Positions 36,788 to 48,003 are shown, numbered from the stretch's first letter. The stretch is 64,000 nucleotides of DNA from Herminiimonas arsenitoxidans (GCF_900130075.1 NZ_LT671418.1:3100001-3164000), one strand, 5' to 3'. The notes: generated from the sequence alone by a model not told the origin. A program made the numbers and translations.

Positions 36788-39553
36788 ATGTCATTACTGA
36801 CTCAGATTTTCGGTAGCCGCAATCAGCGCTTACTCAAGCAATACCAGAAGACCGTTCGCGAAATCAATGCTCTTGAACCGGCGCTTGAACAACTGTCCGA
36901 CGAGGCCTTGAAGGCCAAGACGCCGGAATTCAAGGAACGTCTCGCCCAAGGCGAAGACATCGATAAGCTCCTGCCGGAAGCATTTGCTGTTTGCCGTGAG
37001 GCCAGCAAGCGTATCTTGAAGATGCGTCACTTCGATGTGCAGCTGATCGGCGGTATGGCACTGCATTACGGAAAAATCGCTGAAATGGGTACGGGTGAAG
37101 GTAAAACGCTGATGGCAACCTTGCCGTCCTACTTGAATGCGCTGGCCGGCAAAGGCGTACACGTCGTGACCGTCAATGATTACCTGGCACAACGCGATGC
37201 CGAGTGGATGGGCACCTTGTACGGCTGGCTCGGTCTGACGACGGGTATCAATCTGTCGCAAATCGATCACGATGCCAAGCAGGCGGCTTACAACTCCGAT
37301 ATCACTTACGGTACCAACAACGAATTCGGCTTTGATTATCTGCGCGATAACATGGTCTACGACACTGGCGATCGCGTGCAACGTGGTTTGCATTACGCTG
37401 TCGTCGATGAAGTCGATTCGATCCTGATCGATGAAGCGCGTACGCCGCTGATCATTTCTGGTCAGGCAGAAAATCACACCGACCTGTATCACAAGATCAA
37501 TGCAGTGCCACCGCTGTTGACTCTGCAAATCGGCGAAGAAACGCCAGATGGCAAAGGCAAGGTTGAAGTGCCGGGCGACTACACCAAAGATGAGAAATCC
37601 CATCAGGTGCTGTTGACCGAAGCCGGTCACGAAAAAGCCGAACAAATCCTGACCCGCATGGGCTTGCTGCCAGAAGGTGCATCGCTGTACGACGCTGCCA
37701 ACATCAGCCTGATCCATCATTTGTACGCAGCATTGCGCGCGCATACGCTGTACCACAAGGATCAGCACTACGTTGTGCAGAACAATGAAGTCGTCATCGT
37801 TGATGAATTTACTGGTCGTTTGATGACTGGTCGTCGTTGGTCCGAGGGCTTGCATCAAGCGGTGGAAGCCAAAGAAGGCGTCAAGATCCAGAACGAAAAT
37901 CAGACTCTGGCTTCGATCACCTTCCAGAACTATTTCCGCATGTACACCAAGCTGTCTGGCATGACGGGTACTGCAGACACTGAAGCCTACGAATTCCAGG
38001 AAATCTACAAACTGGAAACCGTGGTCATTCCGCAAAACCGTCCTAATCAGCGTAAAGACCGTCAGGATCAGGTCTACAAATCGTCGGAAGAAAAATACGG
38101 CGCGATGCTGAAGGATATTCAGGATTGCTACGAGCGTGGTCAGCCAGTCTTGGTTGGTACGACTTCGATTGAAAATTCCGAATTGTTGTCCGGCATTTTG
38201 ACCAAAGCGAAATTGCCGCATAACGTGCTGAATGCGAAGCAGCATGCACGTGAAGCGGAAATCATTGCGCAAGCTGGTCGTCCGAAAGCAATCACCATCG
38301 CGACCAATATGGCTGGTCGCGGTACCGATATCGTCTTGGGCGGCAACGTCGCCAAGCAAGTACAGATCATCGAAGCCAATGATGCCTTGAGCGATGCAGA
38401 CAAGGCAGCGCAAGCTGCAAAACTGCGCGAAGAATGGCAGTCGTTGCACGATCATGTTGTGAACGCAGGCGGCTTGCATATCATCGGTACCGAGCGTCAT
38501 GAATCGCGTCGCGTCGATAACCAGTTGCGTGGTCGTTCCGGTCGTCAGGGCGATCCAGGTTCATCGCGCTTCTATCTGTCGCTGGACGATGCATTGCTGC
38601 GTATTTTTGCCGGTGATCGCGTACGTGCCATCATGGACCGTTTGAAAATGCCGGAAGGCGAGCCTATCGAAGCCGGCATTGTGTCGCGTTCGATTGAGTC
38701 GGCTCAGCGCAAGGTGGAAGCACGCAACTTCGATATTCGTAAGCAATTGCTTGAATACGATGACGTCGCCAATGATCAGCGCAAAGTCATTTACCAACAG
38801 CGTAATGAATTGCTCGAAACGACCGATGTTTCTGAGCTGATTACTTCATTGCGTCAAGGTGTATTCACCGATTTGTTCCGCACTTATGTGCCAGAACAAT
38901 CGATGGAAGAGCAGTGGGATTTGCCTGCACTCGACGCGGTATTGCGCGATGAGTGGAAGGTTGATTTCTCGCTGGCGGATCTGCTGAAAGCCGAACCGAA
39001 TATCACCGACGAAGAAATGCTGGAACGTCTGTTGAAATTCACCGACGATCTCTACGCGCAAAAAATCGACATCGTAGGCAAGGATGCATTTGCCGGTTTC
39101 GAGCGCAGCGTGATGTTGCAGGCTGTCGATTCGCACTGGCGTGAACATCTGGCGGCACTCGATCATTTGCGTCAAGGTATTCATCTGCGCGGTTACGCAC
39201 AGAAAAATCCTAAGCAGGAATACAAACGTGAAGCGTTTGAACTGTTCGGTCAAATGTTGAATCTGATTAAGGATGAAGTCGTCAAGATCGTGATGACAGT
39301 GCGCATCCAATCGCGTGAAGAAATTGATGCAGCAGAAGAAAAACTGTCGCAATCGCATGTGGAAAATGTGCATTATCAACATGCTGATTTCGACGCTGAT
39401 GCGGCACCGGAAGAATTGTTGGCGCCGACAGCTGCAGCCAGCAGTGACGCGGATGAACCCTATGTTAATGCCGTGCCTAAGGTCGGTCGTAACGATCCTT
39501 GTCCTTGTGGTAGTGGCAAGAAATACAAGCAGTGTCATGGTCGCTTGGCATAA
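36788..39553 (+). CDS. secA: Preprotein translocase ATPase SecA
   Basis: A 921-residue motor that drives proteins through SecYEG. The Walker A motif MGTGEGKT is at 100-107, the [19 protein letters not shown]alker B and preprotein-binding region follows near 209, and [18 protein letters not shown] marks the second nucleotide-binding fold near 585. The C-terminal zinc and SecB-binding tail has [14 protein letters not shown]. Length and all domains are normal. Confidence 0.97.
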   Translation: MSLLTQIFGSRNQRLLKQYQKTVREINALEPALEQLSDEALKAKTPEFKERLAQGEDIDKLLPEAFAVCREASKRILKMRHFDVQLIGGMALHYGKIAEMGTGEGKTLMATLPSYLNALAGKGVHVVTVNDYLAQRDAEWMGTLYGWLGLTTGINLSQIDHDAKQAAYNSDITYGTNNEFGFDYLRDNMVYDTGDRVQRGLHYAVVDEVDSILIDEARTPLIISGQAENHTDLYHKINAVPPLLTLQIGEETPDGKGKVEVPGDYTKDEKSHQVLLTEAGHEKAEQILTRMGLLPEGASLYDAANISLIHHLYAALRAHTLYHKDQHYVVQNNEVVIVDEFTGRLMTGRRWSEGLHQAVEAKEGVKIQNENQTLASITFQNYFRMYTKLSGMTGTADTEAYEFQEIYKLETVVIPQNRPNQRKDRQDQVYKSSEEKYGAMLKDIQDCYERGQPVLVGTTSIENSELLSGILTKAKLPHNVLNAKQHAREAEIIAQAGRPKAITIATNMAGRGTDIVLGGNVAKQVQIIEANDALSDADKAAQAAKLREEWQSLHDHVVNAGGLHIIGTERHESRRVDNQLRGRSGRQGDPGSSRFYLSLDDALLRIFAGDRVRAIMDRLKMPEGEPIEAGIVSRSIESAQRKVEARNFDIRKQLLEYDDVANDQRKVIYQQRNELLETTDVSELITSLRQGVFTDLFRTYVPEQSMEEQWDLPALDAVLRDEWKVDFSLADLLKAEPNITDEEMLERLLKFTDDLYAQKIDIVGKDAFAGFERSVMLQAVDSHWREHLAALDHLRQGIHLRGYAQKNPKQEYKREAFELFGQMLNLIKDEVVKIVMTVRIQSREEIDAAEEKLSQSHVENVHYQHADFDADAAPEELLAPTAAASSDADEPYVNAVPKVGRNDPCPCGSGKKYKQCHGRLA

Positions 39554-39578
39554 AGCGAACTAGATGTACTGAAAAATG

Positions 39579-39606
39579 AAGGGCGGGCTATCCCGCCCTT
39601 TTGCTT
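39579..39606 (+). terminator. secA terminator
   Basis: AAGGGCGGG (39579-39587) pairs with CCCGCCCTT (39592-39600) around CTAT, followed by TTGCTTT. Confidence 0.85.
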
Positions 39607-39712
39607 TGGTAGTTCGGGTTTGTCCCCGTTTGTTGCGTGTCCGGATGTAATCGTCCGCTAACGATTACAATATTGATCTGATTTATTAACCCTCTGATAT
39701 AGAAAACTTGCG

Positions 39713-40948
39713 ATGGCCGTTAATCTTCCTCTCCCTATTCCTGAAAATCTGACCGCAGTTGCCGGCATTGAACTCGGTCATGCCGAAGCAGGCATACGCA
39801 AAGCCAATCGCAAGGATGTGTTGGTGATGAAGCTGGCACCGACGGCAACAGTCGCAGGTGTATTCACGCAAAATCGTTTTTGCGCAGCGCCAGTGCAAGT
39901 ATGTAAAGAACATCTGGCTAAGCTGAAAGCCAGCGCGCCGATACGCGCCTTGGTCATTAATACTGGTAATGCAAATGCAGGCACAGGCGAAACCGGTTTG
40001 GCCGATGCCAACGCGACTTGTGTCGCATTGGCGAGTTTGCTCGATTGCGATGCTTCGCAAATCCTGCCGTTTTCGACAGGCGTGATTCTGGAGCCTTTGC
40101 CTATCGATCGCCTCAAGGCTGGCCTACCGCAAGCAATATCGAATTTGAAGTCCGACAACTGGCATAACGCAGCCTTGTCCATCATGACGACGGACACGCA
40201 GCCCAAGGCTGCATCGCGTCAGGTACAAATTAACGGTCAAACCATTACGCTCACTGGCATCAGCAAAGGTGCAGGCATGATCAAGCCAAATATGGCGACC
40301 ATGTTGGGCTTCATGGCGATGGATGCCAAGGTCGCACAACCCGTGCTCGATCATTTGACCAAGGAAGTGGCGAATCGCTCTTTCAACTGCATCACGATCG
40401 ACGGTGATACCTCGACCAACGATTCTTTTATCGTGATCGCAACCGGTGCTGCTGCAGTCGAAGTGAACTCCATTGATACACCTGAATATGCAGCGCTGGC
40501 CGCTGCTGTGCTGGGCTTGTCGCAAGAACTGGCGCAGATGATCGTGCGCGATGGTGAAGGCGCTACCAAATTCATTACAGTGACGGTAGAAGACGGTAAA
40601 AATGTGGAAGAGTGCCGCAAGATCGCGTACTCGATTGCGCATTCACCACTCGTAAAAACCGCCTTCTTCGCATCTGATCCTAACCTTGGCCGTATTCTGG
40701 CGGCCATTGGTTATGCCGGCGTCGACGATCTCGACGTAACGAAGTTGAACCTGTATCTGGATGATGTCTGGGTCGCCAAAAACGGCGGACGCAATCCTGT
40801 TTATCAGGAAGCGGATGGTCAGCGCGTGATGAAGCAAAGCGAAATCACGGTACGCGTCAAACTGGGCCGCGGTAATGCAGAGGCAACGATCTGGACTTGC
40901 GATTTGTCACATGAGTATGTGACGATCAATGCCGATTACCGTTCTTGA
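39713..40948 (+). CDS. argJ: Bifunctional ornithine acetyltransferase / N-acetylglutamate synthase
   Basis: A 411-residue Ntn-type enzyme that recycles the acetyl group in arginine synthesis. The self-cleavage site is in [10 protein letters not shown] with Thr196 as the new N-terminal nucleophile, giving alpha (1-195) and beta (196-411) chains; the oxyanion region NTGNANAGTG is at 83-92. The C-terminal [15 protein letters not shown] and ending are normal. No other arginine genes are near. It starts 159 bp after secA, past the secA terminator. Confidence 0.95.
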   Translation: MAVNLPLPIPENLTAVAGIELGHAEAGIRKANRKDVLVMKLAPTATVAGVFTQNRFCAAPVQVCKEHLAKLKASAPIRALVINTGNANAGTGETGLADANATCVALASLLDCDASQILPFSTGVILEPLPIDRLKAGLPQAISNLKSDNWHNAALSIMTTDTQPKAASRQVQINGQTITLTGISKGAGMIKPNMATMLGFMAMDAKVAQPVLDHLTKEVANRSFNCITIDGDTSTNDSFIVIATGAAAVEVNSIDTPEYAALAAAVLGLSQELAQMIVRDGEGATKFITVTVEDGKNVEECRKIAYSIAHSPLVKTAFFASDPNLGRILAAIGYAGVDDLDVTKLNLYLDDVWVAKNGGRNPVYQEADGQRVMKQSEITVRVKLGRGNAEATIWTCDLSHEYVTINADYRS

Positions 40949-40996
40949 TATCTGCAGTGCTTGCGCTGCCTATTCATTTAATTACGCTGAATAACG

Positions 40997-41872
40997 ATGA
41001 CACAACTCGAACAATTTTTAACACGCGCTGAAGCCTTGCTCGGACGGCTCGAAGCTATCTTGCCACCTGCGCTTGCTACGCCGGATTGGAATTCAGGTAT
41101 TGCTTACCGCTGGCGCAAATCCAACGGCAAGGATGGTCGTGGCTATTTGCAACCGGTCGCACATCTGTCGCCTATCGCACTGACCGACCTGCATAACATC
41201 GGCCCGCAAAAGCAGCAGATAGAACAGAACACCAAGCAATTCGTTGAAGGCGTACCTGCCAACAATGTGCTGCTGACTGGCGCACGTGGCACTGGCAAGT
41301 CGTCTTTGATCAAGGCTTGTTTGAATCAGTTTGCAGATCAAGGTTTGCGTCTGATCGAAGTCGACAAGGACGATTTGGGTGATTTGGCAGATATCGTGGA
41401 TTTGGTATCGGGCCGGCCTGAACGTTTCATCATCTTTTGCGACGATCTGTCGTTTGAAGAGGGCGAGGGCGGTTACAAGGCTTTGAAGGTGGCGCTGGAT
41501 GGCAGTATTTCTGCGCAATCGGACAATGTCCTGATCTATGCAACATCGAATCGCCGCCATTTGCTGCCGGAACGTATGTCCGACAATGCCAGCTACAAGA
41601 CTGACGACAATGGCGATTTGCATCCGGGCGAAACGGTAGAAGAAAAAATCTCGCTGTCCGAGCGCTTCGGTCTGTGGGTGACTTTCTACCCATTCCGTCA
41701 GGACGATTATCTGGATATCGTCGCGCATTGGTTGGGGCATTTCGGCTGCAATGCAAAGCAGATCGAAGAAGCCAGAACCGAGGCTTTGCAGTGGGCCTTG
41801 CAGCGTGGTTCACGCTCGGGCCGTGTCGCATGGCAATTCGCCAAGGATCATGCCGGCAAAATGCCAAAGTGA
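40997..41872 (+). CDS. DUF815 family P-loop ATPase
   Basis: A 291-residue AAA-type protein with a Walker A motif GARGTGKS at 95-102, a Walker B-like FIIFCDDLSFEEGEG near 143, a sensor-1 asparagine in ATSNRRHLLPERM and a C-terminal helical region. DUF815 is a single-domain ATPase of unknown function, often next to a Nudix hydrolase and argJ. It lies 48 bp after argJ and 86 bp before the Nudix gene, all on one strand, so an operon is plausible. Confidence 0.85.
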   Translation: MTQLEQFLTRAEALLGRLEAILPPALATPDWNSGIAYRWRKSNGKDGRGYLQPVAHLSPIALTDLHNIGPQKQQIEQNTKQFVEGVPANNVLLTGARGTGKSSLIKACLNQFADQGLRLIEVDKDDLGDLADIVDLVSGRPERFIIFCDDLSFEEGEGGYKALKVALDGSISAQSDNVLIYATSNRRHLLPERMSDNASYKTDDNGDLHPGETVEEKISLSERFGLWVTFYPFRQDDYLDIVAHWLGHFGCNAKQIEEARTEALQWALQRGSRSGRVAWQFAKDHAGKMPK

Positions 41873-41958
41873 TGCAGTGGTGCGCATGACGCCTGTCTGC
41901 GCACCGTTTTAGTTTGGTCCGATCCTCTTGAATATCCTTATCCGTTTAGGTTGTCCTC

Positions 41959-42378
41959 ATGTCTGAAGTCAAATCCTCGCCTATTGATGTCGCAGTCGGT
42001 ATTTTGATGAAGCCGAATGGCGATGTCTTGCTCGGTCAGCGCCCGGATGGCAAACCGTATGCCGGTTACTGGGAATTCCCAGGTGGCAAGGTCGAAGCGG
42101 GCGAAGCTATCCTCGATGCGCTGAAACGCGAATTTGTCGAAGAGCTGGGTGTGGAAGTCGTATCAGCAGAGCCGTGGTGTGGCGTTGAGCATGTGTATCC
42201 ACATGCGCATGTACGTCTACATTTTTACATCAGCCAGGACTGGCTGGGTGAGCCGCAAAGCCTGGAAAATCAGGCGTTCGCATGGCAAGGCAGTGTGGGC
42301 GTCGAGCCTTTGTTGCCGGCTACGATACCACTGATTGAATGGCTGGATAAATTGCGTTACCCAACTGCCTCGGTTTAG
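41959..42378 (+). CDS. MutT-like Nudix hydrolase
   Basis: A 139-residue Nudix enzyme with an intact box GGKVEAGEAILDALKREFVEELGVEV. Size and the PYAGYWEFPGGK N-terminus match MutT (8-oxo-dGTP diphosphatase), which clears mutagenic nucleotides. Other MutT-related pyrophosphatases look alike, so the substrate is likely but not certain. It is convergent with yacG after 10 bp. Confidence 0.86.
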   Translation: MSEVKSSPIDVAVGILMKPNGDVLLGQRPDGKPYAGYWEFPGGKVEAGEAILDALKREFVEELGVEVVSAEPWCGVEHVYPHAHVRLHFYISQDWLGEPQSLENQAFAWQGSVGVEPLLPATIPLIEWLDKLRYPTASV

Positions 42379-42388
42379 TTGAACTGAA

Positions 42389-42583
42389 TCAGGGTTGTGG
42401 CGGTGGTGGGATGTCTTCGTCCAGATCGTCCAGTGGATTAACGACTGGAATCACGTACTTTTCCTCGGCCCAAGCGCCAAGATCAATTTGTTTGCAACGG
42501 TTGGAACAAAAAGGGCGGAATTTGCTCAATTCCGTCCATTCCACCTTGGTGCCGCATGTAGGGCAATTAACTGTCGTAACCAT
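42389..42583 (-). CDS. yacG: DNA gyrase inhibitor YacG
   Basis: A 64-residue zinc protein with four cysteines, CPTCG near residue 8-12 and CSNRC near 32-36, followed by [16 protein letters not shown]. YacG binds GyrB and blocks DNA binding by gyrase. An acidic proline-rich tail [13 protein letters not shown] is normal. It is co-transcribed with zapD (14-bp gap), as in many proteobacteria. Confidence 0.92.
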   Translation of the reverse strand: MVTTVNCPTCGTKVEWTELSKFRPFCSNRCKQIDLGAWAEEKYVIPVVNPLDDLDEDIPPPPQP

Positions 42584-42597
42584 AAACTCAATCTAGT

Positions 42598-43353
42598 TCA
42601 GAAGCTGCACAAGCTCAACTCGAAAGGTACATCACCTTCGAATGCTTTGGGCTTCATATCGCCATCCTGTGAGGTAAAGCGTATCCACAGCATGTATTTG
42701 TTGGCGGATATTTCCGGAATCGCACCCAGCGTTTCATCGATATTCAAACGCAGCATCTGGTAAGCCTTGCCTTGCAGCATCTGTTGATAGCTGCCAGCTT
42801 GCGCGATCATTTTGACGGGACGGCCTGATTCGCGCAGCAAACGCAAGACCATGCCGATTGCATCGAACAGCGGTGCCAGTGGCGTAAACCATTTATGAAT
42901 ATCTGCCAGGCGTTGTTCTGCTGAATCGTGCTGCCAAGCGTAATACGAAGGCAGATCGAACTCGCAAGCGCCGCCTGGGATGATGGTGCGTCCTCGTATG
43001 CTCATCAGCCATTCGTTTTCACGGATGTGCTGGCCGGTTTTTCCTTGTGATGCGATCAGTGCGGTACTAATGCGATCCAGATCGAACAGGATGGCATCGA
43101 GCATTTCTGCTTCGACATTCGGATTGGATTTAAAGCCGAGTAGGGTTTGCTTTTGACGTTCCAGCTCTTGCAGCAGATCCGATTTGAGGTCGGCGCGGCC
43201 TGCCACTTCCAGCATTTCGAACATGGTGGCAAGAGCAACGTGGTGATGCTGCGGATGGTCTTGACCGATAAAGAAAGCGAATTTCTCGTACAGGTCTTCT
43301 AGCCGCAACAACGTGCGAATACGCTCGTTGAAAGGGTATTCGTAGACAATCAA
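42598..43353 (-). CDS. zapD: Cell division protein ZapD
   Basis: A 251-residue cytoplasmic protein that cross-links FtsZ filaments by binding the FtsZ C-terminal peptide. The N-terminal [22 protein letters not shown] and the [28 protein letters not shown] segment are family signatures. It follows coaE after 179 bp in which I see no other feature. The gene order pilD-coaE-zapD-yacG is conserved. Confidence 0.94.
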   Translation of the reverse strand: MIVYEYPFNERIRTLLRLEDLYEKFAFFIGQDHPQHHHVALATMFEMLEVAGRADLKSDLLQELERQKQTLLGFKSNPNVEAEMLDAILFDLDRISTALIASQGKTGQHIRENEWLMSIRGRTIIPGGACEFDLPSYYAWQHDSAEQRLADIHKWFTPLAPLFDAIGMVLRLLRESGRPVKMIAQAGSYQQMLQGKAYQMLRLNIDETLGAIPEISANKYMLWIRFTSQDGDMKPKAFEGDVPFELSLCSF

Positions 43354-43532
43354 AGTGGCATCCCTTAAAAGTTAAAACCGGGCAATACGAGGTAATGATG
43401 TGATTCTGAACGAAGCGGAGACAAAATACAAATGAAGCAACGATTTTGTTTTACATTCGGCAAGACGGACTTCGATTTTATTCTGATTTCAGCGAAGGAT
43501 TGCAGCTATAGACAGTGTGTCTGGCGCAACGT

Positions 43533-44159
43533 TCACTTGGCTTTTGCCATTGATACATATAGTTCGTGCAGGCGCAGCACTTGAGGCAATAACGCGGTGG
43601 TATCGCTCTCGTTGCTGATGACATCATCGGCAGCTTCCAGTCTGGCGGTACGGGTTGCCTGCGTCGCCATGATGGCGCGGACTTGCTGTTCAGTCAGCAT
43701 ATTGCGTTGCATTACGCGGCGTATCTGGACTTCTTCCGAGCAGTCGACAGTCAGTACGCGAGCAAGACGCTGCTTCCAAAAACCGGATTCAACCAGTAGC
43801 GGAATAACGAAGAGCAGATAGTCGCCCTGCGCTTGCTCCGCAGCTTGTTGGGTTGTGCTGCGTATCAGTGGATGCAGTATGGCCTCCAGCTGTTTTTTTG
43901 CATCAGGGTCGACAAAGACTCTTTCTCGCATAGCTGCACGATTCATTGCGCCGCTGGGCAAGATGACGCTGGCGCCAAAGGCTTGCTTGATAGGTGCTAT
44001 CGCGGGGCCACCAACGGCGGTCAATTGGTGCGCGATCAAATCGGTATCAACGACTGCCGCGCCTTGCGCTGCAAACAGATCAGCCACGGTACTTTTGCCG
44101 CTGCCTATGCCGCCGGTCAAGCCGACGGAAAACCTGTCAAATCGGGCCAGTTCGTTCAT
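43533..44159 (-). CDS. coaE: Dephospho-CoA kinase
   Basis: A 208-residue P-loop kinase for the last step of CoA synthesis. The Walker A motif GLTGGIGSGKSTV lies at residues 13-25, with DTDLIAHQL and HPLIRSTT as further signatures. It follows pilD after 5 bases and is likely co-transcribed with pilBCD. Confidence 0.95.
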   Translation of the reverse strand: MNELARFDRFSVGLTGGIGSGKSTVADLFAAQGAAVVDTDLIAHQLTAVGGPAIAPIKQAFGASVILPSGAMNRAAMRERVFVDPDAKKQLEAILHPLIRSTTQQAAEQAQGDYLLFVIPLLVESGFWKQRLARVLTVDCSEEVQIRRVMQRNMLTEQQVRAIMATQATRTARLEAADDVISNESDTTALLPQVLRLHELYVSMAKAK

Positions 44160-44164
44160 TGCAT

Positions 44165-45028
44165 TCAGTAAAAGCCGAGATATGCCTGTGCCAGCGGTTT
44201 ACCGTACAGCAAAGTCAACAGGCCTGCAGCAGCGAGGTAAGGGCCGAATGGGATAGGGATATCACGCCCGCGCTTGGCAAGCAGGATCAGCGCGATGCCA
44301 ACAATAGCGCCTACCAGCGACGATAGCAAAATGATGATGGGAAGCATCTTCCAGCCCAGCCATGCACCGAGCGCAGCCAATAGTTTGAAGTCGCCATAGC
44401 CCATGCCTTCTTTGCCGGTTAGCAGCTTGAACAGCCAGTAAATCGACCATAAGCTGAGATAGCCGGCGGCTGCGCCTATGACCGCTTCCGTGAGCGGGAC
44501 GAAGGTACCATTCAGATTGATCAGCAAGCCCAGCCATAACAGCGGTAAGGTCAGGTCATCCGGCAGCAATTGCGTATCAGCATCGATGAAGGTCATCGCA
44601 ATCAGTAAATACGTAAAGACCAAGGTGCTCAGTCCAAGCAAGCCACTACCGAAATGCCAGATTAGGAAGGCGGACAGCAAGCCGGTCAGTAATTCTATGA
44701 TCGGGTAGCGGATGGAAATGGGTGTCTTGCAGGCCGTGCATTTGCCGCCGATAGCGGCGTAGCTGATGACGGGAATGTTTTCCAGCGCAGTAATCTGATG
44801 CCCACATTTCGGGCAGGCCGAACGTGGCACGACCAGATTGTAGCGATCCTCATGCGGCAAGGGCTTGCCGCTTTCATTGGCGACGTAGTTGTCTGATTCA
44901 CGCTGCATCATTTTCGGGATGCGGTGTATCACGACGTTGAGAAAGCTGCCTATCAACAAGCCAAATACGCCCGCAATCACTGCAGGCAATACGCTGCCCG
45001 CAGGGGCAGACCAGAGTAAATCCATCAT
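44165..45028 (-). CDS. pilD: Type IV prepilin peptidase
   Basis: A 287-residue inner-membrane aspartyl protease and N-methylase that processes prepilins and pseudopilins. The zinc-type cysteines are Cys72, Cys75, Cys97 and Cys100; catalytic aspartates are Asp149 (FIDADTQ) and Asp213 (GMGYGDFKLL). Its ATG overlaps the pilC stop. Confidence 0.95.
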   Translation of the reverse strand: MMDLLWSAPAGSVLPAVIAGVFGLLIGSFLNVVIHRIPKMMQRESDNYVANESGKPLPHEDRYNLVVPRSACPKCGHQITALENIPVISYAAIGGKCTACKTPISIRYPIIELLTGLLSAFLIWHFGSGLLGLSTLVFTYLLIAMTFIDADTQLLPDDLTLPLLWLGLLINLNGTFVPLTEAVIGAAAGYLSLWSIYWLFKLLTGKEGMGYGDFKLLAALGAWLGWKMLPIIILLSSLVGAIVGIALILLAKRGRDIPIPFGPYLAAAGLLTLLYGKPLAQAYLGFY

Positions 45029-46260
45029 CAGACCACGGAACCCAATTTGAAAATAGGCAGATACATTGCAATCACCAGACCGCCGATCAGTACGCCAAGA
45101 ATAACCATGATCAATGGTTCCATCAGACTTGAGAGTGAAGCAACGGCTTCATCGACTTCTTCTTCATAGAAGTCGGCGACTTTGCCCAGCATATTATCGA
45201 GTGAGCCAGATTCTTCACCGATCGCGACCATCTGCGTCACCATATTTGGGAAGACATCGGAGTTTTGCATCGCGACAGTCAGACTGGTGCCGGTGCTGAC
45301 TTCGGTTTGAATTTTCTTCGTGGCATCGAGATAGACGGCATTGCCGGCGGCTCCACCGACGGAGTCCAGTGATTCGACCAAAGGCACGCCAGCGGCAAAC
45401 ATGGTGGCCAGTGTGCGGGTCCAGCGCGCTATGGTGGCTTTGCGTATGACAGCGCCAAAGATCGGTGTTTTCAGCAGCAGCTTATCCATGTAGCGCTGCA
45501 TCTTCAGCGAGCGTCTCCATGATTGGAAGAATAGATAAAGGCCGGCAAACAGCACGCCGAAAATGATGTACCAGTTGGCGACGAAAAAGTCTGAAATCGC
45601 CATGACCATCAGTGTAGGCGCTGGCAAGTCTGCACCAAAGCTTTTGAATACATCCTTGAACGCCGGTACCACCCAGATCATGATGACAGCGGTCACGATG
45701 AAGGCGACTGCCAGAATCGATACCGGATAGAACATCGCGGATTTGATCTTGGCTTTGATCGCGAGGGTTTTTTCCTTGTAGATCGCGAGTCGCGTCAGCA
45801 AGTCTTCCAAAATACCGGCTTGCTCACCGGCACCGACCAGATTGCAGAAGAGCGGGTCGAAGTAGAGCGGGAATTTGCGAAAGGCCTGATTCAGGCTGGT
45901 ACCAGTTTCGACATCGGCGCGTATATCCTGAATCAGCTTGGAGACTGACGGGTTGTCATTGCCCTTGGCAACGATATCGAAAGATTGCAGCAGCGGTACA
46001 CCAGCCTTCATCATGGTGGCGAGCTGGCGGGTGAATAATGTGATGTCTTTTTCCGAGACTTTCTTGCCGCTGCGATAGCTTTTCTTTTTAACCTTGGTGA
46101 CCAGCACGCCTTGGCGGCGTAGCGTCGCATTGACAACCGATTCACCGCCGGCACGTAATTCGCCGCGCACGATTTTGCCGGATTTGTCTTTGCCTTCCCA
46201 GGTGAAAACAGACTCTTTGGCGAGCGTCGTACTTCCGACCTTACGTGCTGATGTTGCCAT
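45028..46260 (-). CDS. pilC: Type IV pilus inner-membrane platform protein PilC
   Basis: A 410-residue GspF-family protein with two T2SSF domains (about residues 75-200 and 280-400) and about three membrane helices. KKVSEKDITLFTRQLATMMKAGVPL starts the first repeat. It anchors the PilB/PilT motors. It lies 15 bases after pilB. Confidence 0.94.
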   Translation of the reverse strand: MATSARKVGSTTLAKESVFTWEGKDKSGKIVRGELRAGGESVVNATLRRQGVLVTKVKKKSYRSGKKVSEKDITLFTRQLATMMKAGVPLLQSFDIVAKGNDNPSVSKLIQDIRADVETGTSLNQAFRKFPLYFDPLFCNLVGAGEQAGILEDLLTRLAIYKEKTLAIKAKIKSAMFYPVSILAVAFIVTAVIMIWVVPAFKDVFKSFGADLPAPTLMVMAISDFFVANWYIIFGVLFAGLYLFFQSWRRSLKMQRYMDKLLLKTPIFGAVIRKATIARWTRTLATMFAAGVPLVESLDSVGGAAGNAVYLDATKKIQTEVSTGTSLTVAMQNSDVFPNMVTQMVAIGEESGSLDNMLGKVADFYEEEVDEAVASLSSLMEPLIMVILGVLIGGLVIAMYLPIFKLGSVV

Positions 46261-46275
46261 CCATAGACCTCTTTG

Positions 46276-48003
46276 TTATACGTTTGTGCAGCCTAGAATT
46301 TCTTCCAGACTGGTCAATCCCTGTTTGACTTTTACCAAGCCTGATTCGCGCAAGTTACGCACGCCGTCTTTCTTGGCCTGCGCTTCTATTTCCAGGGAAG
46401 TGCCGTGGTTCAAGATGATGTTTTCAATTTCTTCGCTGATAGGCATGATTTGGTAAATGCCCAAGCGACCTTTATAGCCGCTGCCGCTGCAACGTTCGCA
46501 ACCTACAGGTTTGTATGGCAACCAGGTGCCGTCCAGATCGTCCTCAGTAAAGCCGGCTTCTAGCAACACATCGTCCGGAATCACGGTGGTTTGCTTGCAC
46601 GAGCACAAGCGGCGTGTCAGTCGTTGCGCGGTAATCAGAATGACGGACGACGCGATGTTGAACGGTGCTACGCCCATATTCATCAGACGCGTCAATGTGG
46701 CCGGCGCATCGTTGGTGTGCAGTGTGGAGAACACCATGTGACCAGTTTGCGCCGCCTTGATCGCGATATCTGCCGTTTCCAGGTCACGGATCTCACCGAC
46801 CATGATGATGTCAGGATCTTGTCGCAAGAAAGCTTTTAGTGCGACCGGGAAGGTCAGGCCGGCGCGGTCGTTGACGTTGACCTGATTGACGCCGGGCAAA
46901 TTGATCTCGGCCGGGTCTTCCGCGGTGGAGATGTTGATGCCGGGTTTGTTCAGAATGTTCAGGCAGGTGTACAGCGAAACGGTTTTGCCGGAGCCGGTCG
47001 GGCCGGTGACGAGCACCATGCCGTACGGACGCTGGATGGCATTCATCAGCGTTTCTTTCTGGTCCGGGTCGTAACCTAGTGCTTCGATCCCCATTTGCGC
47101 CTGCGAGCCGTCCAGAATACGCATGACGATCTTTTCGCCGAATAAGGTGGGCAAGGTGCTGACGCGGAAATCGATAGAGCGCGTCTTGGACATCACCAGC
47201 TTCATGCGGCCGTCTTGCGGTACGCGTTTCTCAGAAATATCTAGCTTCGAAATGACCTTGATACGCGAAGCCAGTTTTTCCTTGATCGCCAGCGGTGGCT
47301 GCGCGATATCACGCAGCACACCATCGACGCGAAAGCGGATGCGATAGAACTTTTCGAAAGGTTCGAAGTGAAGATCAGAGGCGCCGAGATTGATCGCATC
47401 GACCAGAATTTTTTGCAGGAATTTGACGACAGGTGCATCGTCGATATCGGCGGTCGCGCCATCGACAGGTGCAGCGAGATCTTCTTCGGCAAAATCGATG
47501 CTTTCGAGATCGTCACCGATCAACTCATTCAAATCCTGCTCGGCACTTTGCCCGAGTTTTTCAATCAGCTTAAGCAGCGTATTGTGATCGACGATGATGG
47601 GTTCAACCGCCAATTCGGTCTGAAACTTGATTTGATCCAGTGCTTGCGAATTGGTCGGGTCCGAAATGGCAATCGATACTTTATTGCCGCGCTTGGCCAA
47701 GGCGATGACGCGCTGACCTTGCATCAATTTCGCATCAATGATTTTTTCTGGCAGCAGGCTGCTGTTGAATGCCGCTAAATCCAGTAATGGATAACCAAAT
47801 GTTTCAGAACAAAAAGCGGCGAGTCTGCCTGAATCGATCACTTCGCTTTTCAGCAGCATGTCGATAAACGGGCTTTTTTCGGTCGTGGCCTGTTTGGAAA
47901 TGGTGTCGGCTTGCTGTTGCGTCAGCCTGCCTGCCTGCAAGAGCGCACGGGCGAGACCTGGCATTGCATTATTTGATGCCGAACTAGGGAGGACTGCAGC
48001 CAT
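46276..48003 (-). CDS. pilB: Type IV pilus assembly ATPase PilB
   Basis: A 575-residue extension ATPase. An MshEN/GspE N-terminal domain (about 20-160) precedes the hexameric ATPase with Walker A GPTGSGKT at 334-341, the Asp box and Walker B GEIRDLETADIA, and cysteine pairs CSCK and CERCSGSGY that bind zinc. It powers pilus growth. No pilin gene is in the window. Confidence 0.95.
   Translation of the reverse strand: MAAVLPSSASNNAMPGLARALLQAGRLTQQQADTISKQATTEKSPFIDMLLKSEVIDSGRLAAFCSETFGYPLLDLAAFNSSLLPEKIIDAKLMQGQRVIALAKRGNKVSIAISDPTNSQALDQIKFQTELAVEPIIVDHNTLLKLIEKLGQSAEQDLNELIGDDLESIDFAEEDLAAPVDGATADIDDAPVVKFLQKILVDAINLGASDLHFEPFEKFYRIRFRVDGVLRDIAQPPLAIKEKLASRIKVISKLDISEKRVPQDGRMKLVMSKTRSIDFRVSTLPTLFGEKIVMRILDGSQAQMGIEALGYDPDQKETLMNAIQRPYGMVLVTGPTGSGKTVSLYTCLNILNKPGINISTAEDPAEINLPGVNQVNVNDRAGLTFPVALKAFLRQDPDIIMVGEIRDLETADIAIKAAQTGHMVFSTLHTNDAPATLTRLMNMGVAPFNIASSVILITAQRLTRRLCSCKQTTVIPDDVLLEAGFTEDDLDGTWLPYKPVGCERCSGSGYKGRLGIYQIMPISEEIENIILNHGTSLEIEAQAKKDGVRNLRESGLVKVKQGLTSLEEILGCTNV

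Noticed and set aside
36830..38500. A 556-codon open frame antisense to secA
   Set aside because: It lies wholly within secA, has no ribosome site or recognisable domain, and its Cys/His/Gln-rich composition is what the reverse strand of a real gene gives.
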